Source: an uncultured Oscillospiraceae bacterium
Lineage (GTDB): Bacteria; Bacillota; Clostridia; Oscillospirales; Oscillospiraceae
Direction: 5' to 3'
Assembly (NCBI GenBank): GCA_900757655.1
Contig: CAAEOT010000032.1
Coordinates: 1 to 14,865 of the forward strand
DNA: 14,865 nucleotides
Below the pieces are notes generated by a model. The model saw only the letters and a program-made list of their open reading frames with translations, was not told where the DNA came from and made no database searches. The position numbers were made by a program, and so were the translations under genes. Below, one piece after another: positions 1 through 7,524 of the stretch (within the stretch, counting starts at the first letter, position 1; every line of letters starts with the position of its first letter).

Positions 1-26
1 CGCTGCCCGGCCGGGCAGCGGCTTTT
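1..26. terminator. GC-rich palindrome with T-run, probable terminator hairpin at window edge
   Basis: Positions 1-20 are a perfect palindrome (CGCTGCCCGGCCGGGCAGCG), which folds as an 8-bp stem with a GGCC loop. On the plus strand it is followed by GCTTTTT, so it would end a transcript entering from the left. It also lies 8 bases beyond the stop codon of the minus-strand gene at 29-271 and probably ends that transcript too. The minus-strand T-run would lie outside the window, so that direction cannot be confirmed. Confidence 0.6.
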
Positions 27-28
27 TC

Positions 29-271
29 TCATTTTTTCTTCTTTTTGTTTTTCTGCCCGGCGAGCGCCGCGTCGGACGGGCCGGTCTCGGTCTTGGTTTC
101 GCCGCCGCCGATGTGATCGACGATCAGGATCACGGCGCCGAGCAGCGCCGGCACGAGATAGCCGATGAACATGGCAGCGCTGCTGGTCATGTCGCCGCGG
201 ATGATGCCCACGACTACGCTGATGACGCCGAGAATGACGAGGAAAATACCCATGAACTTCGTTCTGGACAT
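29..271 (-). CDS. Small two-helix membrane protein, unknown function
   Basis: This is an 80-residue protein. Two hydrophobic segments (about residues 7-25 and 33-52) are joined by a short polar turn. A hydrophilic tail rich in Gly, Thr and Glu follows and ends in a run of lysines (QKNKKKKK), presumably cytoplasmic by the positive-inside rule. The start is chosen because AGAAGGAGG lies 7 bases upstream of ATG. It begins 37 bases after the stop of the LRR-SLH gene and no promoter is evident in the gap, so the two are probably co-transcribed. I do not recognise a family. Small proteins of this kind are common in Clostridia, and no function should be assigned. The lysine tail is encoded by an A-rich stretch immediately before the stop. 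Confidence 0.75.
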   Translation of the reverse strand: MSRTKFMGIFLVILGVISVVVGIIRGDMTSSAAMFIGYLVPALLGAVILIVDHIGGGETKTETGPSDAALAGQKNKKKKK

Positions 272-308
272 GGTGAAGCCTCCTTCTCCGATTGAATTTC
301 GGGGCGCT

Positions 309-2456
309 TTACAGCGCGCAGTACTGCATGAGGATGGTCGCCACCTGGGCGCGGCTGGCGTTGTCCTGCGGCAGCAGGTAGAACTTGCCCGCGTTTTCGC
401 TGCCGCTGATGATCTTCTGCGCGACGGCCCACTTCATGTCGTTCACGGCCCAGTCGGACACGCTCGCGCTGTCGGCAAAAGCGGTCAGCTCAGCGGCGGC
501 CTTAGCCTTGTCGGGGGCGAACTTCGCGGTGTAGCGGCTGAAGATGGCCACGATCTGCTCGCGCGTGATGTTGCTCTGCGGGGCGAACGTCGTGTCGGAC
601 GTGCCGGCGACAATGCCGTTCTGGTAGGCCCAGAGGACAGCCTCAGTGTACCACGTATCCGCCTCGACATCCGTGAACGGCATCTTGCCGTTCACGCTCG
701 GGCTGCCGGCCAGACGGTGGAGCACGGCGACGAGCATAGCGCGCGTCATGGACACGTCGGGGCCGAACGCCGTGTCGGACGTGCCGACCATGAGGCCCTT
801 GTTGTAGGCGTAGAGCGCGGCGTCATAGTACCACGCGCCGGCCGTCACATCCGTGAACGGGGATTTGGGCAGCTTGCTCATGTCGAGCGTGAACTCTACC
901 GTGAGCGACACGGCATTGCTGCCGGTGGCGTAGGTGTAGCTCGGCTTTTCGACGGCGGCGCTGTAGCGTGCGATGCCGGTCTTCTTGTCGTACGTGCCGC
1001 CCTTGACGGCGGTGATATTGCCGATGTTGTCCTTGCCGACGATCTGGCTGAGGTCAAACAGGCCCACGCCGTTTTCCGTACCGGTGAGTGCGTAGCTGCC
1101 GGGCAGCTTCTGCACGTGGCCGGTGTCGGTCTCGGCGTCCTTGATGGGCAGACCGGTCAGATCGAGCGTGGCGAGCTGGTTGCCGCCGCAGTAGATCTCG
1201 CTCAGGTGTGTGTTTTTCGACACGTCAAGCGCGGTGAGCTGGTTGTTCTCGCAGTTGAGCGCCGCAAGCTCCGTGAAGTGCTCAATGCCGGTCAGGTCGG
1301 CGATGCCGAGGTTGCTGCAGTTGAGCTCCGACACATGGCGCAGCTCGAGCGTCGAGAGCTGGCCGTTGCCGTTGACATCGGCCGTGTCGGCGAGCAGGGT
1401 GCGGAAGGCCGCGTCCGGGAACGCCTTTTCATCGAGCGCGACGCCGCTCGTCAGGCCCTGCATCTCAAAGTACACGGTCATGGCCGGCAGGCCCTTGCGC
1501 CCGGTGTCGTAGCTGTAGGCGAAATAGTCCGGCGTCTTGGCGTACACGGCGGCGCCGGTCTGCTTGTCGTAGTTTGCGTCCGGCACGCGCGTGACGCTGC
1601 CGAGGTTATCTTTGCCGACGATGGCGTCGAGGTACACGGTGCACTGCTCCTTGTCCACGACGGCGCCGGTCTGCTCCGGCAGGTACTGCGGGCTGAGGAT
1701 CGGGTTTTCGGCCTTGCCGTCGCCCTGCGTGGTGGCATTGAGCGCGGTGCAGCCGCTCAGGTCGAGCGCGGTGAGCGCGTTGTCGCTGCAGTCAAGCGAC
1801 TCGAGCGCGGTGCAGCCCGTGAGGTCGAGCTTTGTCAGGCTGTTGAGGCTGCATGTGAGCACCTTGAGCGCCTTGTGTCCGCTCAGGTCGAGCGCGGTCA
1901 GGTGGTTGGCGCTGCACTCGAGCGTGGTCAGTTTCTCGGAACCGGACACGTCGAGCGCCGTGAGCGCGTTATACGAGCACGCGACGGTTTTCAGCGCGCT
2001 GCAGCCCGTGAGGTCGAGCGTCGTGAGCGCGCAGCTCGAGGTGTCAAGCTGCGTGAGCGCGCTGCAGCCGGCGAGCTTCAGGCTCTGCAGCTTGCTGCAG
2101 CCGGACACGTCGAGCTTTTCGAGCTTGGCCATGCCGCTCAGGTCGAGCGCCGTGATCTGGTTGCCGCACACGAGCAGCTCGCGCAGGTTTGTGAAGTGCT
2201 CGATACCGGTCATGTCGGCGACCTTTGTGATCTTCATTTCAAACAGGTCGATGCACTGCACGGCCTCGCACTCGGCCGCCGAGAGCTTGTTGTCCTTGTT
2301 CGTATCGCAGTAGTCGGTCACGTACGTGCGCAGCGCCTGATCCGGGAAGTGCTCGGCATCGACCGGGATCTCACCCGCTGCCATGGCCGGCACGCCCAGT
2401 GCCAGCAGCATCACGGCCGCCAGCAGCAGGCAAAACGCCTTTTTGAGATGTTTCAT
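309..2456 (-). CDS. Secreted leucine-rich-repeat protein with EF-hand-like caps and three C-terminal SLH domains
   Basis: This 715-residue protein is predicted to be exported and held at the cell wall. Residues 1-27 form a signal peptide (MKHLKK, a hydrophobic core, then AMAAG). Module A runs from about 34 to 330: FPDQALRTYV, an EF-hand-like loop (DTNKDNKLSAAE, 51-62), about seven LRRs of 20-21 residues with the pattern LTxLDLSGCxxL (88-238), then a beta-type segment with IVGKDNLGSV. Module B (about 345-526) repeats the order: FPDAAFRTLL, DVNGNGQLSTLE, short LRRs, then IVGKDNIGNI. Three SLH domains close the protein (about 533-585, 593-645, 657-715), recognisable from FTDV..WY..A, YxxGLMVGTS and MTRAMLVAVLHR. 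SLH domains bind pyruvylated secondary cell-wall polymers in characterised Firmicutes. The start has ACAGGAGGAAC 4-14 bases upstream. The ligand or partner is unknown; adhesion is only inference. Confidence 0.9.
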   Translation of the reverse strand: MKHLKKAFCLLLAAVMLLALGVPAMAAGEIPVDAEHFPDQALRTYVTDYCDTNKDNKLSAAECEAVQCIDLFEMKITKVADMTGIEHFTNLRELLVCGNQITALDLSGMAKLEKLDVSGCSKLQSLKLAGCSALTQLDTSSCALTTLDLTGCSALKTVACSYNALTALDVSGSEKLTTLECSANHLTALDLSGHKALKVLTCSLNSLTKLDLTGCTALESLDCSDNALTALDLSGCTALNATTQGDGKAENPILSPQYLPEQTGAVVDKEQCTVYLDAIVGKDNLGSVTRVPDANYDKQTGAAVYAKTPDYFAYSYDTGRKGLPAMTVYFEMQGLTSGVALDEKAFPDAAFRTLLADTADVNGNGQLSTLELRHVSELNCSNLGIADLTGIEHFTELAALNCENNQLTALDVSKNTHLSEIYCGGNQLATLDLTGLPIKDAETDTGHVQKLPGSYALTGTENGVGLFDLSQIVGKDNIGNITAVKGGTYDKKTGIARYSAAVEKPSYTYATGSNAVSLTVEFTLDMSKLPKSPFTDVTAGAWYYDAALYAYNKGLMVGTSDTAFGPDVSMTRAMLVAVLHRLAGSPSVNGKMPFTDVEADTWYTEAVLWAYQNGIVAGTSDTTFAPQSNITREQIVAIFSRYTAKFAPDKAKAAAELTAFADSASVSDWAVNDMKWAVAQKIISGSENAGKFYLLPQDNASRAQVATILMQYCAL
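1743..2186. repeat. Degenerate ~63-bp tandem coding repeat (LRR array)
   Basis: The DNA encoding residues 91-238 of the LRR-SLH protein is an imperfect tandem array with a period near 21 codons. Recurring plus-strand cores such as GTCGAGCGCGGTGAG and GCAGCCCGTGAGGTCGAG are visible. The reading frame is preserved and each unit supplies one LxxLDLSGC-type turn. Such arrays can gain or lose units by slippage or recombination, so copy number may differ between strains. Confidence 0.7.
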
Positions 2457-2508
2457 CGCGGTTCCTCCTGTAAAAATTCCAAAAAACGTGGTATTTGTCA
2501 TTGCCTTC

Positions 2509-2537
2509 ATTGTATCAGGTCTGCCGCCCCGGGTCAA
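2509..2537 (-). promoter_or_regulatory. Sigma-A promoter of the LRR-SLH gene
   Basis: On the minus strand there is TTGACC (2537-2532), a 17-bp spacer and TACAAT (2514-2509), about 50 bases before the ATG at 2456. The -35 box overlaps the stop codon of the YkvI gene upstream. The LRR gene can therefore be transcribed independently even though the two genes lie only 77 bases apart. Confidence 0.75.
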
Positions 2538-3613
2538 TCTCCAGTTGCGGCGCGGTTGTTTCCCGCGCGCCGCGCGTGCACGGCATGCTCGGCCACGAGC
2601 AGCATGGCGGCCATGCCCAGATAGCCGTACACCGGGTAGACGGTGCCGATCAGGTCGCCGAAGCCGAACAGGCTCCCGGCGAAGGCAGCGGCCGTGAGCA
2701 CGAGCAGCAGGGCCGTGCGGTGCCCGGCCAGCCATGCGGACTTCTGCCCGGCATAGGTCAGCACGGCCACGAGCGAGGACACGCTCGTGCCGAACATGCC
2801 GAGAAACAGCAGCACGGCGTACACGACGCCGGCCGCGCCCAGCCGGCAGGCGAGGTCGAGCATGGGCAGCGGAGCCCGCGTGCTCTCCGGGCTCGTGGCC
2901 AGTGCGGCGAGCACGCCGAGTGCGACCGCCAGCAGCAGCACGCAGCCGAGCACGGTGCCCCAGACGGCGGTGCCGGGTTTCTTCAGGTGGCGTGTCAGCG
3001 GGGCGAGGATGCCCACGGTGGCGAAGAAATTGTAGGCCGCGTAGTTCACGGCGCTCGTGGCCCAGCTGCCGAGCATGGGGTTGGTGTCCCCGGCGGCGAA
3101 GGCCGCGGCGGTCAGCTCTGTGCGGTGCAGGCGGATACCCGCGATGACGAGCGCGGCCACGATCATGCACGGCACGGCGACCGTGAACACCGACACCATG
3201 CCGCCGAGGCCGAAATACGCCGCTGCCGCGATGAGCACGCACGCGATGGCCGCGCCCAGCCACACCGGCAGGCCGAGCATCTGATTGCCGAGCGCGCCGA
3301 TGCCGGCTGCCATGATGCACACGACGCCGAACAGCAGCGCCGCCGTCAGCACGCCGACGGCCGTGCGCAGCCACGGAATGTCCGCGCGCACGATCAGTGC
3401 GTCCATCGTCTCGATGCCGGTGCGCGCACTCAGCCGCAGGAGCAGCACGCCGGTGCCGCCGAGCAGCACGACCGCGAGCGCGAGCCCCAAAAGCCCCCGC
3501 GCGCCGAACGCGCCGAAATACTGCCACAGCTCCTGCCCGGACACGTACCCCGCGCCGAGAAAGCACCCGGCAAACGTCAGCGCCAGGCGCAGCGTGCCGA
3601 TCTTCTGCTGCAT
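2534..3613 (-). CDS. YkvI-family integral membrane protein (putative APC-fold transporter)
   Basis: This 359-residue, very hydrophobic protein has about ten to eleven predicted membrane helices. The N-terminus IGTLRLALTFAGCFLGAGYVSGQE (residues 5-28, split here at GCFLGAGY and VSGQE) matches the GAG-x-x-GQE signature of the YkvI group (COG3949). These are uncharacterised relatives of LeuT/APC-fold secondary transporters, in which helix 1 is broken by glycines at the substrate site. Cytoplasmic membrane location is clear but the substrate is unknown. ATG at 3613 is preferred over an upstream in-frame ATG at 3661, because GGGAGGAG sits about 8 bases before it and the promoter at 3652-3680 would otherwise lie in or after the start. 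The next gene downstream has its own promoter, so a shared function with it is not implied. Confidence 0.8.
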   Translation of the reverse strand: MQQKIGTLRLALTFAGCFLGAGYVSGQELWQYFGAFGARGLLGLALAVVLLGGTGVLLLRLSARTGIETMDALIVRADIPWLRTAVGVLTAALLFGVVCIMAAGIGALGNQMLGLPVWLGAAIACVLIAAAAYFGLGGMVSVFTVAVPCMIVAALVIAGIRLHRTELTAAAFAAGDTNPMLGSWATSAVNYAAYNFFATVGILAPLTRHLKKPGTAVWGTVLGCVLLLAVALGVLAALATSPESTRAPLPMLDLACRLGAAGVVYAVLLFLGMFGTSVSSLVAVLTYAGQKSAWLAGHRTALLLVLTAAAFAGSLFGFGDLIGTVYPVYGYLGMAAMLLVAEHAVHARRAGNNRAATGD

Positions 3614-3651
3614 GATGATCTCCTCCCATCCAAACTGCCAAGATAGCAAGC

Positions 3652-3680
3652 AGTATACCATATTCTGCGCGGGAAGCCAA
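3652..3680 (-). promoter_or_regulatory. Sigma-A promoter of the YkvI-family gene
   Basis: On the minus strand there is TTGGCT (3680-3675), a 17-bp spacer and TATACT (3657-3652), followed about 39 bases later by the ATG at 3613. The -10 box matches 5 of 6 consensus bases and the -35 box 4 of 6. It is arranged back to back with the promoter at 3698-3726; the two -35 boxes are 17 bases apart. Confidence 0.7.
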
Positions 3681-3697
3681 GATGGCCGCGCGGCAAA

Positions 3698-3726
3698 TTG
3701 ACAAATTGTGACCCGCGGCCTATAAT
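3698..3726 (+). promoter_or_regulatory. Perfect-consensus sigma-A promoter of the nucleotidyltransferase gene
   Basis: TTGACA at 3698-3703, a 17-bp spacer and TATAAT at 3721-3726 match the housekeeping consensus at all twelve positions. The expected start of transcription is near 3733, giving a leader of roughly 30 bases before the ATG at 3765. No obvious operator palindrome overlaps it. Confidence 0.85.
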
Positions 3727-3764
3727 GGCACAGACCCGTTTGGAAATATGGAGGGAATCAACTT

Positions 3765-4670
3765 ATGAACCAACCCTGTCTGGTCATCATGGCCGCCGGC
3801 ATGGGCAGCCGCTTCGGGGGCCCGAAGCAGACGACGCCTGTGGACGAGTACGGCCATTTTCTGCTGCACTATTCGCTCTTTGACGCTTACCGCGCGGGAT
3901 TCCGCAAGGCCGTGTTCGTCGTGAAGGAGGACACGGCCGAGGAGTTTCGCGAGAGCGTCGGCCCGGCCGTGGCCGCGGCGTTCGACGTGCGCTATGCCTA
4001 TCAGAAGCTCGACACGCTCCCGGCGGGCTACACCGTGCCCGACGGCCGCACGAAGCCGTGGGGCACTGCCCACGCCGTGCTGTGTGCCGCGCCCGAGATC
4101 GACGGGCCGTTCGCCGTCATCAATTCCGATGATTATTACGGCATTGAGGCCTACCGCCTGCTGTATGATTTTCTCGCCGTGCCGCGCCCCGAGCGGTCGT
4201 ATGCCATGGTGGGCTTCCGCCTGCGCAATACCGTCACGGCCAACGGCAGCGTGTCGCGCGGCGTCTGCACGGAGCGCGACGGCATGCTCGAGAGCATCAC
4301 GGAGCGCACGCACATCGAGCAGCGCGGCGCGGACGCCGCCTATACCGAGGACGGCGCGCACTTCATCGACCTGCCGGGCGATACGACGGTGTCCATGAAC
4401 TTCTGGGGCTTCTCACCGCTGTACCTGCGCGAGCTCGAGCGCCGGTTCCCGGCGTTTCTGGACGAGAATCTGCCGCGCAACCCGCTCAAGTGCGAGTATT
4501 TTGTGCCGTCGGTCGTAGACGCGCAGCTGCGCGCCGGCACGGCGGACGTCACCATGCTGCACACGGACGACGCCTGGCACGGCGTGACGTATCACGACGA
4601 CCTGCCGGACGTGGTCGCGGCGCTGCGCGCGCTGCGCGCCGCGGGCAAGTACCCGGACAATATCTGGTGA
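3765..4670 (+). CDS. Sugar-phosphate-type nucleotidyltransferase (GT-A-like fold)
   Basis: This 301-residue cytoplasmic enzyme is predicted to transfer an NMP from an NTP to a phosphorylated sugar or alcohol. The N-terminal nucleotide-binding loop is MAAGMGSRFGGPKQ (residues 9-22), where Gly, Arg16 and Lys21 match the GxGxRxxxxxK signature of NDP-sugar pyrophosphorylases. PWGTAHAV (98-105) matches the base-recognition GTA segment. INSDDYYG (119-126) supplies the acidic Mg-binding residues. Length fits single-domain members such as RmlA or GalU. The exact donor and acceptor cannot be read from sequence. It stands alone on its own promoter with no sugar-pathway neighbour. The start has GGAGGG about 9-14 bases upstream of ATG. 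Confidence 0.82.
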   Translation: MNQPCLVIMAAGMGSRFGGPKQTTPVDEYGHFLLHYSLFDAYRAGFRKAVFVVKEDTAEEFRESVGPAVAAAFDVRYAYQKLDTLPAGYTVPDGRTKPWGTAHAVLCAAPEIDGPFAVINSDDYYGIEAYRLLYDFLAVPRPERSYAMVGFRLRNTVTANGSVSRGVCTERDGMLESITERTHIEQRGADAAYTEDGAHFIDLPGDTTVSMNFWGFSPLYLRELERRFPAFLDENLPRNPLKCEYFVPSVVDAQLRAGTADVTMLHTDDAWHGVTYHDDLPDVVAALRALRAAGKYPDNIW

Positions 4671-4677
4671 GCGCGCC

Positions 4678-4851
4678 CCAACGAGGACCGCTTCGCTGGG
4701 TCCTTGTTGGCAGAGATTGCAGTTCGCTGCAGCGCACACATTGCACGCCACAGGCGCACAATGCGCACGTTTGCGAGCCGAGCGGTATTTTCTCCGCTGT
4801 ACATGCCGCCGGAGAAAATGATTGGACTTTCTTTGCGTCCGCGGACGCAAA
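4678..4851. repeat. Hairpin-rich intergenic element, possible interspersed repeat or structured RNA
   Basis: The 284 bases between the nucleotidyltransferase and the next gene contain no convincing coding frame but several close inverted repeats. (1) 4678-4689 pairs with 4699-4710 (12 bp, one G-T). (2) TGCAG-TTCG-CTGCA spans 4718-4731. (3) CATTG/CAATG with inner CGCC/GGCG lies at about 4738-4762. (4) ATTTTCTCCG (4787-4796) pairs with CGGAGAAAAT (4810-4819). (5) A perfect 20-bp palindrome TTTGCGTCCGCGGACGCAAA lies at 4832-4851. None is followed by a T-run, so they are not ordinary terminators. The dense spacing suggests a REP/MITE-like element or a structured transcript. A single copy cannot show which. 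Confidence 0.5.
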
Positions 4852-4878
4852 CTCTGCGAGGCCCTTCTGACGATGTGG

Positions 4879-4915
4879 CACGCCCGCGGGGGACTTCCCC
4901 GCGGGCGTGTTTTTT
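4879..4915 (+). terminator. Strong intrinsic terminator
   Basis: CACGCCCGCGGGG (4879-4891) pairs perfectly with CCCCGCGGGCGTG (4897-4909) around a 5-base loop and is followed by six T residues (4910-4915). It probably ends transcription from the nucleotidyltransferase gene and isolates the translation-factor operon downstream. Confidence 0.9.
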
Positions 4916-4923
4916 GGTATACT
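4915..4923 (+). promoter_or_regulatory. Extended -10 promoter of the GTPase-NYN/YlmH operon (tentative)
   Basis: TGGTATACT provides an extended -10 (TGn followed by TATACT, 5 of 6 consensus). No good -35 box is possible because the spacer lies inside the terminator hairpin (17 bp upstream reads TTCCCC). Transcription would start near 4930, about 25 bases before the ATG at 4955. Promoter and upstream terminator are directly abutted. Confidence 0.5.
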
Positions 4924-4954
4924 GTTTTTATTCTTGCATTTTGACGAGGTGCTT

Positions 4955-7519
4955 ATGAAGCAACTGGTTTTGGGAATTCTGGCGCACGTGGACGCCGGGA
5001 AAACGACGCTGTCCGAGGCGCTGCTCTACCGCACGGGCGCCATCCGGGACCTCGGGCGCGTGGACCACAAAAACGCACATCTGGACACGCACGCGCTCGA
5101 GCGTGCGCGCGGCATCACGATCTTCTCGCGGCAGGCGCGCCTGACGCTGGGCGACACGGCGGTCACGCTGCTCGACACGCCGGGGCACGTGGACTTTTCC
5201 GCCGAAATGGAGCGCACGCTGCAGGTGCTCGACTACGCCGTGCTCGTCATCAGCGGCACGGCCGGTGTGCAGGCGCACACGGAAACGCTTTGGCAGCTGC
5301 TGCGGCGCTACCGGGTGCCGGTGTTCGTGTTCGTGACGAAGATGGACCTGCCGGGCGCGGACCGCGCGGCGCTCATGTCCGACCTGCGCGCGCACCTGAG
5401 CGGCGCGTGCGTGGACTTCACCGACCCCGACCCGGAGCAGATCGCCCTGTGCGACGAGGCGGTGCTCGAGCAGTATCTCGACACCGGCGCGCTGCCAGAC
5501 GAGACCGTGCGCGCGCTCATCCGCAGCCGTAAGCTCTTTCCGTGCCTGTTCGGCTCGGGGCTGAAGCTCACGGGCGTGGACACCTTTCTCGCGGCGCTCG
5601 CGCGCTACGCGACGCCGCCGGAGTACCCGGCGGAATTCGGCGCGCGGGTGTTCAAGATCATGCGCGACGCGCAGGGCAACCGCCTCACGTGCCTGAAGGT
5701 CACGGGCGGGCAGCTGCGCGTGCGCGCGCCGCTGACGTATTTTCCCCGCGGCGCGGACACGCCCGTGCAGGAGAAGGTGAACGCCATCCGGCTCTATTCC
5801 GGCGAGAAGTTCGAGTCCGCGGAGACCGTCCCGGCCGGCGGCGTGTGCGCCGTGCAGGGCCTCACGCAGACGTATCCGGGGCAGGGGCTCGGCAGCGCGG
5901 CGGCGTCCATGCCGCCGTCGCTCGAGCCGGTGCTGACCTACCGCATCGGCCTGCCGCCGGATGTGGATGCGCGCGCGTTTCTGCCGCGCCTGCGCGAGCT
6001 TGAGGAGGAGGATCCGCAGCTGCACATCGTCTGGGACGAGGCACTGCGCGAGATCCATGTCCAGCTCATGGGCACGGTGCAGATCGAGGTGCTCAAGAGC
6101 CTCATCCGCGAGCGGTTCGACGTGGATGTGCAGGTCGATTCCGGCCGCATCCTCTATCAGGAGACGATCGCAGCGCCGGTCGAGGGCGTGGGCCATTTTG
6201 AGCCGCTGCGCCACTATGCCGAGGTGCACCTCCTGCTCGAGCCCGCCGAGCGCGGCACGGGCCTGACGTTTGACACCGCCTGCAGCGAGGACGTGCTCGA
6301 CCGGAACTGGCAGCGCCTGATCCTCACGCATCTGGCCGAGAAGTGCCACCGCGGCGTGCTCACCGGCGCACCGCTGACGGATGTCAAGATTACCCTGCTT
6401 GCCGGCCGCGCGCACGTCAAGCACACCGAAGGCGGCGACTTCCGTCAGGCGACGTGGCGCGCCGTGCGGCAGGGACTCATGCAGGCGGAGAGTGTTCTGC
6501 TTGAGCCGTACTACGCCTTTCGCATCGAGGTCCCGGCTGAGCAGATCGGCCGCGCGATCAGCGACGTGCGCCTCATGCCCGGCACGTTTTCCTCACCCGA
6601 GACACACGGCGACATGGCTGTGCTCACCGGCCGCGCACCGGTGAGCACGATGCGCGATTATCCCGCAGAGGTCGCGGCCTATACGCGCGGGCGCGGGCGC
6701 ATCTCGTGCACTGTCGCGGGTTACGACACCTGCCACAACGCGCAGGAGGTCATCGCTGAGAGCGGCTACGACCCCACGCGCGATCTTGACAACACGCCGG
6801 ACAGCGTGTTCTGCGCGCACGGTGCGGGCACGGTCATCCCGTGGAACCGCGTGCGCGATTATATGCACCTCGACACCGGTTTCGGCAAGACGGAGACGGA
6901 GACGCCCCCGCCCGCGCCGCGGATGTTCCGCCGCCGGTTCGATCTCGACGACCGGGAGCTGGAGGAGATCCTGCAGCGCGAGTTCGGCCCCATCCGCCGC
7001 GCGCAGTATGCAGCTCCCGTGCGCAACGCCGCGCCCGGTGCGGACGAGACCGAGCGCGCTGAGCTGTTCCACCCCCGGCGCGAGCGCGTGATCGTGGACG
7101 GCTACAACGTCATCTTCGCCTGGGACGAGCTGCGCGCGCTGGCCGACAGCGGCCACATCGACGCTGCGCGCGAGCGGCTCATGGATGCGCTGAGCAACTA
7201 CGCCGCCTTCACGCGCCGCGAGGTCGTGGTCGTGTTCGACGGCTACCGCGTGCCCGGCGGGCAGGGGGAGAAGTTCGACCGCAGCGGCCTGCACGTGGTC
7301 TTCACGCGCCAGGGCGAGACGGCGGACGCCTACATGGAAAAGCTCGCCGACGAGATCGGCAAGAACGAGTCCGTGCGCGTCGTCACGTCCGACGCGCTCA
7401 TCCAGCTCACGGCGCTGCGCGCGGGCGTGCTGCGCATGAGCGCGCGCGAGTTCCGGCAGGAGCTGGCGCAGGTGGCGCAGCAGCTCGAGGCTGCGATCCG
7501 CGACATCAACGGGAGGTGA
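4955..7519 (+). CDS. Tet(M)-like ribosome GTPase fused to a C-terminal YacP/Rae1-like NYN endoribonuclease domain
   Basis: The protein has 854 residues; classical Tet(M)/Tet(O) proteins have about 640. GTPase motifs: P-loop AHVDAGKTT (10-18), switch I RGITI (52-56), DTPGHVDF (74-81), TKMD in place of NKxD (128-131), and SGL (201-203). EF-G-like domains II-V follow to about 640, including the Tet-type stretch LLEPYYAFRIEVP (515-527). A helix-rich linker (about 655-707, with RRFDLDDRELEEILQREFGP) leads to an NYN nuclease domain (710-850): RVIVDGYNVIFAW, VVVVFDGYRV, GETADAYMEKL, VVTSDALIQL. Candidate catalytic acids are D715, D762, D791 and D813. B. subtilis Rae1 (YacP) cleaves mRNA in the ribosomal A site. 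I infer a GTPase-delivered ribosome-associated nuclease; tetracycline resistance is not shown. The start at 4955 has GAGGTG just upstream. The downstream YlmH gene is coupled to it. Confidence 0.9.
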   Translation: MKQLVLGILAHVDAGKTTLSEALLYRTGAIRDLGRVDHKNAHLDTHALERARGITIFSRQARLTLGDTAVTLLDTPGHVDFSAEMERTLQVLDYAVLVISGTAGVQAHTETLWQLLRRYRVPVFVFVTKMDLPGADRAALMSDLRAHLSGACVDFTDPDPEQIALCDEAVLEQYLDTGALPDETVRALIRSRKLFPCLFGSGLKLTGVDTFLAALARYATPPEYPAEFGARVFKIMRDAQGNRLTCLKVTGGQLRVRAPLTYFPRGADTPVQEKVNAIRLYSGEKFESAETVPAGGVCAVQGLTQTYPGQGLGSAAASMPPSLEPVLTYRIGLPPDVDARAFLPRLRELEEEDPQLHIVWDEALREIHVQLMGTVQIEVLKSLIRERFDVDVQVDSGRILYQETIAAPVEGVGHFEPLRHYAEVHLLLEPAERGTGLTFDTACSEDVLDRNWQRLILTHLAEKCHRGVLTGAPLTDVKITLLAGRAHVKHTEGGDFRQATWRAVRQGLMQAESVLLEPYYAFRIEVPAEQIGRAISDVRLMPGTFSSPETHGDMAVLTGRAPVSTMRDYPAEVAAYTRGRGRISCTVAGYDTCHNAQEVIAESGYDPTRDLDNTPDSVFCAHGAGTVIPWNRVRDYMHLDTGFGKTETETPPPAPRMFRRRFDLDDRELEEILQREFGPIRRAQYAAPVRNAAPGADETERAELFHPRRERVIVDGYNVIFAWDELRALADSGHIDAARERLMDALSNYAAFTRREVVVVFDGYRVPGGQGEKFDRSGLHVVFTRQGETADAYMEKLADEIGKNESVRVVTSDALIQLTALRAGVLRMSAREFRQELAQVAQQLEAAIRDINGR

Positions 7520-7524
7520 GGGCA

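Noticed and set aside
1743..2186. Regularly spaced repeats as a CRISPR array
   Set aside because: The repeats are in frame, lack unique spacers of constant length and encode LRR units.
2300..2400. EF-hand-like loop of the LRR protein as a dockerin domain
   Set aside because: Only one calcium loop per module is present; a dockerin needs two paired loops of about 22 residues, and the loop instead caps the LRR block.
165..2624. Long plus-strand open frame opposite the LRR-SLH gene
   Set aside because: It has no ribosome site and an Arg/Val/Ala-rich, motif-free product. It is the complement of a GC-biased coding strand; the minus-strand product has signal peptide, LRRs and SLH domains.
4955..7519. 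Calling the GTPase-NYN protein a tetracycline-resistance determinant
   Set aside because: Similarity to Tet(M) is clear, but many chromosomal relatives are not known to confer resistance, and the extra nuclease domain argues for a different job.
7516..7524. GTG at 7516 as start of ylmH
   Set aside because: It would lie inside the ribosome site; ATG at 7525 has GGGAGG at correct spacing.
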